The translations under genes were made by a program, and so were the position numbers. The notes below the pieces were generated by a model. That model was given only the letters and a program-made list of their open reading frames with translations. It had not been told where the DNA came from and searched no databases. Positions 32,251-44,236 of a DNA stretch of 64,000 bases are shown here, one piece after another. Origin of the DNA: Dactylis glomerata. Taxonomy: Eukaryota > Streptophyta > Magnoliopsida > Poales > Poaceae. The DNA is taken from contig QXEO01000170.1 in NCBI GenBank assembly GCA_007115705.1, positions 1,375,062 through 1,439,061 of the forward strand, in the 5' to 3' direction. Position 1 is the first letter of the stretch. Every line of letters starts with the position of its first letter.

Positions 32251-33805
32251 GTTGATACTCTCAGCGTTTGAGCAATTATCTGGGCTCAAAATTAATTTCC
32301 ATAAGAGTGAGTTGTTTTGCTTTGGTGAGGCTATTAATGAGGTCGATGCCTATGCCAGCCTTTTTGGCTGTGGGCAAGGCCAATTTCCCATGAGGTATTT
32401 GGGTATCCCGATACATTATCGGAGACTCACTCTTTCCGAATGGAAGATCGTTGAAGAGAGACTTCAAAACCGCCTTTCCAGTTGGAAAGGCAAGTTGCTG
32501 TCCTTAGGAGGGAGATTAGTGCTAATCAATTCGGTTTTATCGAATATGGTACTGCATATGATCTCCTTCTTTTTATTGCCAAAAGGAGTTCTTCAGAAGA
32601 TGGATTATTACCGGTCCAGATTCTTTTGGCAAGGGGATAGTGAGAAAAAGAAGTATCGTCTGGCCAAATGGAGTGTCGTTTGCTGTCCTAAGGACCAAGG
32701 AGGGCTTGGTATTCATGACCTCTCAGTCAAGAATTCGACGCTCCTTGGTAAGTGGCTCTTTAAGCTACTCACTGAGGACGGGACTTGGCAAACAATTCTT
32801 AAAAGGAAATATATTGGCCAAAAAGCGCTATCACAGGTTTTATGGAAACCAGGTGATTCGCATTTTTGGGCTGGTCGGATGGCTACAAAGAAGTTTTTCT
32901 TTAGCCTAGAAACTTTTTCCATTAAAGATGGATCTGAGATTAGGTTCTGGGAAGATAGGTGGCTTGGTGCTACCTCACTTCGTGAACAATATCCAGCGTT
33001 GTATAACATTGTGCGATACAAAGGTGATACTATTGCCAAAGTTTTGGAGAGTTCCCCTCCAAATGTGTCGTTCAGAAGAGATTTGTTGGGGCAGAGGTTG
33101 CTATCTTGGAACGCCTTACTTCTACGTTTGGCAAATATCCAATTACAACCTGGACATGATGAATTTCGTTGGAATCTTCATGAGAGTGGTAAATTCTCTG
33201 TAGCTTCCATGTACAATGCTCTGATCCAACCGGATATTCCATTGGACAAAGTTAGTAATAACAGGCTTTGGAAACTGAAGATTCCATTATGGATAAAGGT
33301 ATTTGGATGTTACCTATGTAAAGGAGTCATCTTAACCAAAGATAACCTTGCAAAACGGAATTGGCATGGCTGTAGAAAATGTGTTTTCTGCTCTCAAGAT
33401 GAAACCATTAAACACCTTTTCTTCCAGTGTCGTTTTGCACGTTCTGTATGGTCAGTCATCCAAGTAGCTTCAACCTTATATCCGCCACGCAGTATTGCCA
33501 ATATTTTTGGTAATTGGCTTAACGGTATAGACCATAGGTTTAAGAAGCATATTAGGGTGGGAGCGATTGTCTTTATTTGGTCGCTATGGCTATGTAGAAA
33601 TGATAAAGTGTTTAATGACAAACAATCTTCCATGTTGCAGGTTATCTACCGAGGTATCAGCACGCTTCGTTTATGGTCCTCTCTTCAGAGGGTGGAGGAC
33701 AGAGACCTCTTTACGGAGGTCTGTGTGCGATTGGAGGCTACGGCGATGGATACTTTTTTCCAACATGGATGGCCGCATAGTCTTCGTATCGGTCCCTCAG
33801 AGTAG
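32251..33805 (+). pseudogene. ORF2 C-terminal part: RT thumb and zinc-binding tail
   Basis: Open frame of about 518 codons to TAG 33803-33805, without internal stop. It starts past the YADD box at the segment homologous to KLILSAFEQLSGLKINF, continues with RYLGIPIHYRR and WKGKLLSLGGRLVLINSVL, and ends with the zf-RVT-type region (CRKCVFC...HLFFQCRFARSVW) and a tryptophan-rich tail. The upstream part of the frame (32192-32250) is target DNA. It lacks the endonuclease and catalytic RT core, so it is not functional. Confidence 0.9.
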
Positions 33806-33946
33806 GCGAGATTGCAATTGCTTATCATGATATATAATTTCGCTTTTTAAGATATTGACTTTGGTTTGGGCTGTGTGCATCTTAGTTATGCAGAGGCCGG
33901 GTGTAATACTTAAACTTTAAGTAATAAAGCGCTTTTTATCGAAAAA
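32251..33946 (+). mobile_element. 5'-truncated L1-type LINE (plus)
   Basis: Body between two perfect 14-bp duplications. It starts inside RT and ends with a taataaag signal (33922) and a short A run (gaaaaaa). 5' truncation with long target duplication is typical of target-primed reverse transcription. Confidence 0.95.
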
Positions 33947-33960
33947 ATTTATGGAGTGAA
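33947..33960 (+). repeat. Right target duplication of the plus-strand LINE
   Basis: atttatggagtgaa, directly after the A run. Confidence 0.95.
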
Positions 33961-34865
33961 ATTCCTAACTGACCTCCATTATCGGCTTCGTGAAGCGGCG
34001 CACCTCCACTCCAATTAATTGCTTGTAGGAACGACTGATTTATTCCTTGCTAAACCCGTGGTGGATGAACTCCAATCGCCCACCATAGCTCATGGATCAT
34101 GCCGCTTGGCAAAATCGCTAGGTCTTCTCCGCTGCCGTTTTTCTCGATCGGTAGAGGGGCTAACTCGCCAGGTCGCCTCTAGCAGATGGATCAAAATCAG
34201 GTTTTATTCTAACTCGGTCCGGTAAAGTACAACATGGGCTTTAAGCAGTTTTTAGGCCCAATTCATCACAGCAGGCTCATTTGACGACCAGAGTAGCGTT
34301 CCTCAGGGACATATAGCCCAGTGCGGTACGTGAAGGAGATCCGATGGTCAAAACTTTCCTGTGAGCGCGATCGGACGGCCAAAAATGCCTAGATCGTGAG
34401 GGAGCTCCTAGATGGCTCAGTTATAATGTCCCTAATTCGTTTTGTGCCCGATTGTCCATTAATCTAGAAAATAGGTGCGAAGCAGCAGCCGGCTAATGAG
34501 GGTGGTTTGGGTAAGCGAGGTCAAGATCACCACTAACAAACAAAAATAGATGGGAAGGTTTTGGCAAAAGAAGACAGTGCCACGTGTTAGAACTAGGATG
34601 GTATGGACCAGTTTTGCACCCGCGTCACAAGTTTGTGTACTGGTTCAGCCCAATTTACAAGTTATTGTACCAATTTGCACCCACTGCGCAAGTTGTTGTA
34701 TGTCCGGTGCTATTACTTAAAAAAAATTCTACCCAAACTTCCAGTCGGTCTTTTCAGTTTCGGTCTTGCTCTTTTTGGAGTTGGTTTACGGTTATCGGAT
34801 TTTACGCCCACCCTTAGTTTCGGACCTCCGCCTCCCAGGCTCCCACTAGGCAATTCATCCAGGTA
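33961..34865. other. Backbone, no gene seen
   Basis: Mixed-composition sequence with no frame above about 105 codons and no recognised domain. Could be degraded repeat or intergenic DNA. Confidence 0.5.
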
Positions 34866-35136
34866 CTCCCTCCATCCCGGTTTTAAGGGCACAATTTGTA
34901 AATCTCTTGGGCCTAGGTGATCTATGATTGATGGTGAGATTTGGCTCTTTCTCTCGTTTAAAGACTCATTAATTAATAAAAAAGCGCATGCATTGGTTGT
35001 TTGGTCTTGGAAATGCAAAAATTGCTCATGCAAAACTGCTAATTAATCACCTTAAATGCTAATATGCCTAGAAGATAGGGGTATTTTGGGATTGCATGAT
35101 TTATGAATTATGCCCTTAAAACTGGGATGGAGGGAG
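34866..35136. mobile_element. Stowaway (Tc1/Mariner-type) MITE
   Basis: 271 bp with terminal inverted repeats starting ctccctccatcccggttttaa, mirrored at the right end with small differences, flanked by TA on both sides (34864-34865, 35137-35138). No coding capacity. Confidence 0.95.
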
Positions 35137-35342
35137 TATCCCACATTCCCACTCTCCTTAACCGTCTTATCCCACTAATGGCTAATTAAGTTATCATTTA
35201 TGGGATGTCCCACGTACGGGTCTAAAAAATTCCCACCTAAACTGATATTAACGCGATTTGGAAATTGATCTGTACCAATCGTTTGCTGTTTCAGCGTCGA
35301 TGCAATCGACCCTCCAAGTCTGCGTCGTACTCCCTCCATTTA

Positions 35343-37357
35343 TCTCTACTAATAATATGGCTTGAGGACGCGATGGTTCAAAAACCGTGGTAGGTCAAAA
35401 AACCACCGGTCTTTTTTTGGTACGTCAAAAAAACCAAATTTTATATTTCGTACGTCAAATAAACCGGGTACGTCGCGCTCGTTTCCTGTTAGAACCCGTC
35501 GGTAGGTATGTCATACGTTGTGTTTACTACCACCGCCTATGCATCTACGTGAGAAGATTCCGGAGACCACACGTCCGCCTGCCGTGACGGTCCTCCGATC
35601 CAACTCTTTTCTTTCCTCGCCGCACGCCACCCCTCCTCTACTTATAGGTGCGTGATGCGCCCCCACCGATCTATCAACCCCGCTCGATTTCTTCCTTCCT
35701 CTCGATTTTGATCAGAGTTTGTTTTTTTAGAGAGCGATTTTGATCAGATGTATTCCTGCACGATTGGTCGAAATTTGTCCAGCGCTGAAATCTTTAGAGG
35801 GATCCTCACCTCACGGAGCGGTTCCTGAGGAGGATCTCGATGTCGGGTGGTCGCGTGGCTTCCAGTACGGCGGCAGTGCTTACGAGAGCTCGGTGTATGC
35901 CGGCGCTGGAGGGCAGCAACGAGCACATCGCTCAACATGAGGCTGATCACAGATCAGCACAAGCGAGCGGGAGCTGAGGATTGGGTATCCCCTACCTCCA
36001 TCACCCTGGTCACGGCCTCGCAGGGCACCGAACGCGGGGCGTGCGCGTCCGTCACGTGCGTCGGGGAGAGACGGCCACCACCGGCTGGGCTGCTTAGCCT
36101 TGGCCAGAGACGGGGTACTCCTACTCCGGATGTGAGACCAGGGGAGGACAGAGCGAGGCTCCAACCGGCCACGTTCTGCGACAAAGACAACGCCGCGCCA
36201 GCTCAACTGGGAATTCTTCCTACTCCGTATTCAATTTGAGATACGGACGGAAGGGGATGTTCATGGAGAGAGGGTATTTGGAAATTCAGTACCGAGATCT
36301 TCAAATGGATGATAAGTAGATCGATTTAGAATCAAGAGGTGTAGCAATCTATCAAGATCCAGAAAAACGAATAGGAAATCATAATTCTCCTAATCTGAAT
36401 GAGAACGAGGGTAGAGCCTAAGATCCCAACCATAGCCTCCAACTCTGAGTGAGCGGCCCTAATGCTGTTGCCGTTGGGTATGCCTTTGATACGGGAGTAA
36501 CCTTAGACTGCAATCAGGTGATACCCTCTGCCGCTGGCCGTGCCGGGAGGACACATTCCAACGCGGCAGACGGCTCCAGCAGCTTCCGTTAGCAATGGCA
36601 GATACGCCAGCGAACGAGCTCAAATTTCACACGGGATGTGCGTTTTGATTAGGTGCCTGACGAATTTTAGAAAGAAATTGGATCAGGAGAGAGACAGAAG
36701 GATTGGGATATTTACGTTCTGTATTGTATACTTGTCGGTAGTTGCGTACTTATGTATGGACATCTAATTTAGTACTACGTAGTACTATTATTAATTTTGG
36801 AAATTCCGGATTCATACCTTCCTTCACAAAAAATTACACATTTCAAAAAAACTTTTGTATATACATCTCCATAATCTATGTGAGAACATAGTATTTTGCT
36901 GAAAGCATATTTTTGTGATCTTAAAAAAGATAAAAGATGTCTCGCAAAAAACTTATTCTATCACCGACTTTTGTCTTTTTTTACATAAGCCACACGGCGA
37001 GTCCATTTTTCGTAATGACGTTGTATGCACCTAGCATATCGTTTGAATATTTTCTACATTCTAAAATATGTCTAAAATGCATTTAAAATAAAGGAAGCAT
37101 ATGCTTCCGAGAACTAAAACACCACTGCAATTAATTTTCATACCAAAGTAGTTTGGGCATATTCTACTACTTGTACATAATAATGTGAGAGACAATTATA
37201 ACATAAGACAGAATATATAGACAAATAGAGAGTATCGACAACCCCGGAACCGGAAGATTGTGAGAAAAATCTTTTTACACATTTCTAATATGAAAATATA
37301 AGCATGTGTGTAAATTTTGTTTTATTTTCCCGTAGCAGCGCACGGGTATTTAGCTAT
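35343..37357 (+). mobile_element. Helitron 1 (non-autonomous)
   Basis: 5' end tctctactaataatatgg preceded by A. The 3' end has the hairpin cccgt...acggg at 37329-37346, followed by tatttagctat, a degenerate CTRR end. No Rep/helicase. Its inner 35850-36240 zone is GC-rich with 100-130-codon frames on both strands and may be captured gene sequence, but nothing is recognisable. The 5' end is homologous to that of Helitron 2. Confidence 0.8.
36771..36786. repeat. 16-bp perfect palindrome
   Basis: agtactacgtagtact, inside Helitron 1. Another, ggaagcatatgcttcc, is at 37093-37108. Confidence 0.6.
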
Positions 37358-38791
37358 ATAATAATCTCTACTAATAATACGGCTTGAGGACGTGATGGTT
37401 AGAAAACCGTGGTAGGTAAAAAAACCGCCGATCCACTTTCATACGTCAAATAAACCAATTGATCGAAAAAAAACCAGATTGCTAGAGGTCGTGATGGTGT
37501 GGTACGTAAAAAAATCGGATGTCTTTTCGTATGTAAAAAAACCACGATCAGATCTGAGCTAGCGATAAAAAACCGGTACCCGGCTACAGGACATACTCTT
37601 CGTACGTAAAAAAAACCGCTCCCCCGCTCGCTTGGCCAGTCGTACGTCAAAACAACAAATCCTGGTTCTCCTGCTCGATTAGGTATAGGCTAGCGGCCGG
37701 CATCGTTTTTACCTTTAGTATGCACCCTGGTTCCGTATATATCTAGGTGAGATCGACAAGACCCGTGAGATTGAGCAGACCAGATTAGGATGAAAACTTG
37801 ACGATGAAGGGCATGTCGATCGCCCGATATCGACGGCCCACTGGAACAATTGGAGGATCTTGAGGAATCAGACACCTACGCTAGGCCTGTGGTCGCCATG
37901 GTCATAGCTGGCCACCATGAGGTGTCGAGTTCGTCATGTCCTACAGAGATCTCATCATCAACCAACAGCTGGACGAGTTTGTTTCCGGCGAGGAGAGAGG
38001 CAAGGGGCGGGAGCGAGGCGGACACCATAGGCAGCGTTGCAGACGCCGCCATAGGCAGCGGGCCTTGCAGACGCCATCAAGCTCGCGACCTGATGAGCCA
38101 GGAGGGATGGGATGGCGAAGTGTGGCAACTACAGGACCGAACAGCCATAGGCAGCAGCGACAGGTAGTTAGGCTGGACAGTCCCAGCTCACCGGAGACCA
38201 GGAGCTTGGGCTAGCTTCCCCGGTGACGGTGACGAAGAAGGAGCCACGGTGGCGTCTCGAGCGAGTCCGAGGGGAGAGCGGGGACCTAGGCCGTCCATGT
38301 TCCGATCTGCGCCGAAGAGGAGGCGTATGGGGATGAACCCGTGTCGACCGCCCTGCAGGCAACATGATCTCCCGCCGGCGCCGGCTCTCGCTGCGGGCGA
38401 TGTATAAGCTCGGCGACCGTGCTGGCGGGCTTGGCGGCCGCAGCACGAGTCGTCCGACGCCTCAACTACCCTCGATCCATCGACGTAGTCGGACACGAGC
38501 TGCAGCAGTACGGATGTGAGAAGCTGCCTCCGTCGGCATTAGTTATCTTCCAAGTGTCTTCGTGTCAATCTGCCGTGCAAGATACAGTACAGCGACGAGG
38601 ATGCTAGCATTGATTATTCGAGAGTCCATTTTCATGTTTGCTTCCGCCGGTAAGTTATCTTGATGCATGCCCATAATATAATATGTGTTGCCGGTGGGTT
38701 ATAGTAATTGAGACATAAATTCATGGTTTAATGTGCGCTATTTCTGATTCAGTTGTTCTCCCTAATTCTTACGGAGTAGCAGCATAGTGTG

Positions 38792-38923
38792 GTGTTTTGG
38801 CCTTGCAGCTTTTGGATTTGGTTCAGATCCTTTTCGGTTGAACTGAGGTCATCCGAGGTGTTCTGGCCTTGTAGCTTTTGGATTTAGTTGTGATCCTTTT
38901 CTGGTAGAACCGAGGCCATCTGA
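38792..38923. repeat. Tandem duplication, ~66-bp unit
   Basis: gtgttttggccttgcagctt... at 38792 and gtgttctggccttgtagctt... at 38858; diverged, so old. Confidence 0.7.
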
Positions 38924-40030
38924 GTTGATGTTCTTGGTAAAGCAGATTGTAGTGCCACTTGGCCCCGAACACTTCCGATGTAATGCCGCATTAGAGCTGC
39001 TGCGTCTGTGCAACGATGCATTGGATGATAGGAACGTGCAGCTGAATCCAAACTTATTCATGCTGATAAATGGAGAGATAGATCGTTCTTCTGCTTTAGA
39101 CCAGTTCAGTCAGAGGCCCAGTACACTTATGTTTGATATGAGCTGACTCTTCTCAAAGCTTCTGTATTAGAAAACACGGGCAAAGAATATGCTTAGAGAA
39201 GATGACCACATCCGGAAGGCCATGTTTATGTGCACATCAGTCTGCAGAGATTCTAGAAATTATGAAGAATAGATAGGGTGCAATCATGTGACATCATTAT
39301 TTATATTATCTGTCAACATGTTCTACAAACAGATATTCGCCTTCCAAAGGAGGCAGGGCGCTTGCACCGTTGCAACAACAAGAGTGTGTGATCCTAATGA
39401 ACAGGTCAACAGCAAGCTTTTAAAAATTGGCCCAAACATAAACATGGAACCTGACCGGAGTAAGGTCAAGACGGTGCTATTCTACCAATTAGAAGTGGTA
39501 AGAGCCTGCCTTGCTAAAGAAAAACAGCTGAATGTGATTCAATTTTATTTAATGTAAAAAGGTCCGCCGTCTCACGCAGACCCTGCATCGCCTGGGGCAC
39601 CACAAGCCTCCCTCCTTCGAACAGGAAATCGGGAGACCAAGCCACTGTTGCTGCGGGTAGGGGAGACCTATCTTCTACCTCCCGACCGCCGGTGGATGCA
39701 GGTTGGGATATGGCCGAGAGGAGAGGTCGTGGAACAACAGGTGACATCCAGAAGGCCGGTGGTCGGTGGACCGGCGACACGTCAACGGCCGAAGCGCCCT
39801 TTGTTCATCCCAAGGCGGAGCTAATCCCCCGCCCATCCCCCCGAGGAGCTTGAATTGTGCCGCGTGTCGGGGGCGTGGTGGAGGTTGCCGATGATTGGGA
39901 GCGCCCGCAGGGACAGCGGCGGATACAGGATGCTACCGCTGATGATTCGACGGCCAGCTGAAGTAGAGAGAGGGGACGATGAGGAGCAGAGGAAGAAAGA
40001 GAAGGGAGAGATGAATTAGCTTAAGCTGAG

Positions 40031-40122
40031 CCTACCGTATTGATCTGGCGGCTCTGACCGAACTACTGCAGCAAAGCCTACCGTATTGATCTGGCGGCTC
40101 TGACTGAACTACTGCAGCAAAG
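40031..40122. repeat. Tandem duplication, 46-bp unit
   Basis: Two adjacent copies starting cctaccgtattgatctgg with one mismatch (gaccg/gactg); recent. Confidence 0.9.
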
Positions 40123-41413
40123 CCTACCTTATTTCTTAATTTCTTTGTGTACTCTGCGTTTGCAAGTCTCTCAGAACAGCTACCGACTGAAAGTTTGGAT
40201 CCCTACACTCAGATTTCCTTCTTTGCCATGTAGGAATTTAATACAGATGATGCCCAAACTTAGATGATGCCCAAGTTTAGATCCCTACACTTATATACTC
40301 TGTTTGCAAGTCTCAATCTCACTTGGGAACGACCGTTGTAGTATTATGTGTAACACCTGATCATCACTTGGTAGTGCTGCTGGTTTTATGTTGGTCTCGA
40401 TGCTCATCCTAACATTGTCTGCGTTCCCAATATTCGAGAAGTACTTCTTCCTCTTATTTGATATGGTTGTAGATGAAAAAAAAACATGCATGATACACTT
40501 GCTTGTTTATGCAATTTACTGACGAAATCTATCTAACAATAGCCTGAACAAACGACATAACATGCAAGTGGTGATTATACTGCCAATGTCCTGAATATGT
40601 TATAGCCTATAAATGTTATGGAATCAGGAAGTGGGCATTGGAAGGAGGCAGGCAAGAGCATGTACAATTTCACTACGAGGACAAGACGGTGATTTCACAA
40701 ATTCAGTCTTTCTATACCTTGTTTCAGTTTAATTGTATACCTTGCACGTATGTACCACTGCTAAGTTGTGCAGGTTCCAACTTATTTAAAGTTGCAAATT
40801 CTTACAAGCATGGTACACTCCTGGTACAAGGCTGCAACTACATTATATCTTGCTCGCATCAAGAAAAATGGAAACAAATAGTATAACAGGAAATGAAGTC
40901 TAATTCCCTGTAACTGCCACCGGAGTATACCTGCATGAAATTTCAGAAATTTGAACTCTGCTACCACCCAAATCAACATAACATTCTAGATATCACTGAT
41001 CATTCAAATAGCAGCATCACGTATAGTTATTAAGCATTACATATAGTTATTTTGTGGCATCGGGACTACCCGATATTTATTGTTATTGATGTAAATCATC
41101 CCAACGGTGGTGAGATTTGTGATTTCTTTTTTATTAATTAGCTGATTCAAGTATGTTGTTGATTATTGCAACGTGGAAATAATCCGATTCTCCAGGAAAC
41201 TAAAGATCGTTTTTTTATAACTATTATCATTTGTTGACCCGTTGCAACGCACGGGTATTGTGCTAGTAAATATAAGATGTTTTAGCTTTGTAAAGAAAAT
41301 GTATCTAAATATATTTTAGTGTACAGGTTCACTTAAATATACACACTAAAACTTATATAGATATATTTGCTTCACGAATCTAAAACATCTTATATTTATA
41401 AATGGAGGAAGTA

Positions 41414-43022
41414 ACTCGTAAGGCATGCGCGTGTAGGCCGAACGGGCCTGACATGTCATGCTGTGATTTTACGCGGGCGCACAGGACGAAGCCATATGTG
41501 GTGCGACCCGGCAAGCGCACAGGCTAGGAATCGAATTCCGATTATAGCTTCCCATCGGGCCACTTTTTATCCGTCCGATCAGAAGCTGCCGGACCATAGG
41601 ATCGTTGAACAGAGTTAGCTAAATTTGTGGACAAATAAATGCTTCCATTTTAAATGATCCGATTTGCATGTTTCCGTATTTGTTGTTTTCCTTAACATTC
41701 GTCCGCTGATGTGTTCTCCTAGCCTTCATTAGTTGCTGATTTTAGGGAAACAAATTCCAACTATTATAGAACAAGATTTTTAGGAAACTATTAATCTCGC
41801 TTCCCCTGTTAACATTTTTTAGAAAATTTGCTTCTAAATTGTCTTAAGTTTGCTTCCATGTTTTGAAAAATGGTTTCCGAGTATTATTAAACCACGGCAC
41901 AATTATGTTTCCATCTCCTAGAAACTTTGTTTCCGTGCTGAATAAAATTTGTTTTTATTTAGTAGAAATATTCCTATGAAACACGGTATTTTATTTCAAA
42001 CATAAAACATCACAATACCAATAGCTTCCTAATAAAGATGGATTTCTGTTTGTGAGTATGCAATTAGAAAATTTTGGCAAATAAAGATAATTGCGATTGT
42101 TTCTACACGTATTGAATTTGCTCCTATCTAGCTGAGAGTTTGCTTCCATTAACACAATTTTCCACTGTTAACCACATGTGTTCCCCTTGTTTCGGCTAGT
42201 TGCTTCGTACAAAGGATATTAGAGCTTCCGATTCATTACATATACCAATCAAATATGCTTCCGGTAAGAGTAATACACGCTTCATCTCAATTAGAATAAT
42301 GCTTCATGTTACTAGTATTTAAATTTCCAATCTATAATTTTTTATGTTTCCATGATTTCTTCTATTTGCTTCCTACAACATTATCAGCGTCATGTCAGAT
42401 TCACGAATTATGAAACGATCCCAACGAATGCATTACATGGACCCCGCAAAAAATCATTATATGGTTTCTACAAGGACTATTGCTTCAGGAGAACAATGCG
42501 AGCATCCGCTGTTGCTGGACGGGGACAATTTTCTCGGTCGCTGACACAGACCCCTCGACCATGCTTCGACTATTTTCTCGTAGTTTTTTTAGATGCTATT
42601 TCTCGTAGTTGCAACACTTTATGACTGTGAGGCAAGGCTTCTAAGAGGCAATGCATTGACTGCTCGTGCCATACATCATTCAATTGTCAACTTTTTAACA
42701 GATAATTGGAATCAGCATCCTTCATGATGCCTGCAAATAATAATAAGAATAAAATGGGAAGCAAAATAAACATGATGTGGAAGCAAAAAGAATGATAATA
42801 TGGAGCAAAATATATCTACTGAATTTAAAACACTACTACTTCTATAAGAAAGCAAACTTAAAACCTTGATGAAGCACAACTATATATGCAAGAAGTACAA
42901 TAAGGTGAAGTATAATATATAGTCAATTTCAACATTGTTTATAGCAGAAAATAATGCTTCTCATACGTGAACATTGCAATGTTATTAAGATACCAATATC
43001 TAAAAACCTAGCATCAGCAAAG
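41414..43022. other. AT-rich backbone with dispersed tg(c/t)ttcc motifs
   Basis: No gene. Between about 41638 and 42375 the word tgcttcc/tgtttcc and one-base variants occurs roughly twenty times. From 42750 to 42900 the reverse word (ggaagc) appears. Possibly a fold-back type transposon; I cannot find clear ends. Confidence 0.45.
43018..43022 (+). repeat. Left target duplication of solo LTR (caaag)
   Basis: caaag before the LTR, caatg at 51224-51228 after it; four of five bases match. Confidence 0.6.
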
Positions 43023-43914
43023 TGATGACCCACAAGTATAGGGGGTGTATCATAGTACTTTCGATAAATAAGAGTGTCGAACCCAACGAGGAGTAGAAGG
43101 TGTTGACAAGCAGTTTTGATCAAGGAATCAATGTAAATACTAGCAAACGGGTTTTCAGGGGTATTTGATAATGCAGATAAATAAAGTACAAGTAAATAAA
43201 AGACAGTAATAATAATTGCTGTGAGTGGCCCAATCCTTTCTAGAGCAAAGGACAAGCCGGTTGTGTTACTTATGATTACCAAATATTCCTGAGAACACAC
43301 GGGAGTTTTTGTCAAGTGTTTTCGCTTCATACAGTTGATTAATCTTCATTAGTTTGGTAGGTGTTATGGGGGTGAACCTATGCTAATGCACTACCCTAAC
43401 TTGGACTAATAGATACTTATGATTATACCCCTTGCAAGAATCCGTAAATACAAGAAAGTAATTAAGATAAATCTAACCACAGCCTTAAACTCTGAGATCC
43501 TATACTCCCTGGTGCACTGGTTTCCTAACGGGGGTTTATGTTTCTGTCGCTCTGGCAACCCCAAAAATAGTAGCAAAATACACAATGCATTCCACTAGGC
43601 CCATACAGATAAAGTATCATGTAGTCGATGTTCACATGACACCACTAGTAAAATAGCACCACAACATAAATATCAAACCATTAAATATTACTCAACATAG
43701 TTCCACTACTAACATGTTGACTTCTCCCATTTCCTCAAGAACTAAACGAACTACTCAAAAGACATCATATGGATCACGATCAGAGGTGAAATAAGAATAA
43801 ATAACAATCTGGACATAAACCTTAATTCAACGGTTTTACTCAATAGCATCAACTACAAGTAGTAATTAACACCGGAAAAGTTTCCCCTGTGAACTAGACA
43901 AGATTCACCCCAAG

Positions 43915-44020
43915 ATGTTACAGCGGGACGGCGTGGTGATGATGGTGATGAAGGTGCTGCTGATGATGATGATGACGATCCCGATGAAGCCTAGCTCGAT
44001 GATGATGATGGTGACAATTT
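43915..44020. repeat. gat/ggt trinucleotide-rich stretch in solo LTR
   Basis: Several short (gat)n runs, interrupted; low-complexity. Confidence 0.8.
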
Positions 44021-44231
44021 CCCCCCACCCCTCCGGGAAGGAATTTCCCCGGCAGATTTCTGCCTGCCGGAGAGCTTTCTCTGTATGTGTATTTTCCGCC
44101 CCGCAGAGGTGGCGGAGTCTTTCTGCGATCCCCTCCTCGGTCTTAGGTTCTCGACAAGACGATACGCGAAGGGGCACTGGCAGAGGTGGGCCAGGGCAGC
44201 CACACCACCTGGCAGCGCGGCCTAGGGCTGG

Positions 44232-44236
44232 CCCGC
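44232..44236 (+). repeat. Left target-site duplication of S1 (cccgc)
   Basis: cccgc before the LTR; perfect copy at 50925-50929. Confidence 0.95.

Larger units (their letters stand above)
37365..41266 (+). mobile_element. Helitron 2 (non-autonomous)
   Basis: 5' end tctctactaataatacgg after A. 3' end: hairpin cccgt...acggg at 41238-41255, then tattgtgCTAG, followed by T. This is the standard grass Helitron end. 3.9 kb, no Rep/helicase seen. It contains scattered 60-105-codon frames (for example 37850-38167, 38925-39146), none recognised, and two internal tandem duplications. Confidence 0.9.
35330..41411. mobile_element. Second Stowaway MITE, split by Helitrons
   Basis: Left piece 35330-35342 (ctccctccattta), right piece 41267-41411 ending in the inverted repeat (tataaatggaggaag). 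TA flanks at 35328-35329 and 41412-41413. The inserted material is the Helitron pair 35343-41266. Confidence 0.9.

Noticed and set aside
21196..33946. Head-to-head LINEs as one twin-priming insertion
   Set aside because: The overlapping RT segments of the two LINEs differ at many residues, and the plus-strand LINE has its own perfect 14-bp duplication, so they are separate insertions.
35847..36239. Captured host gene in Helitron 1
   Set aside because: The frame is open on both strands and no protein family is recognisable, so capture cannot be supported from sequence alone.
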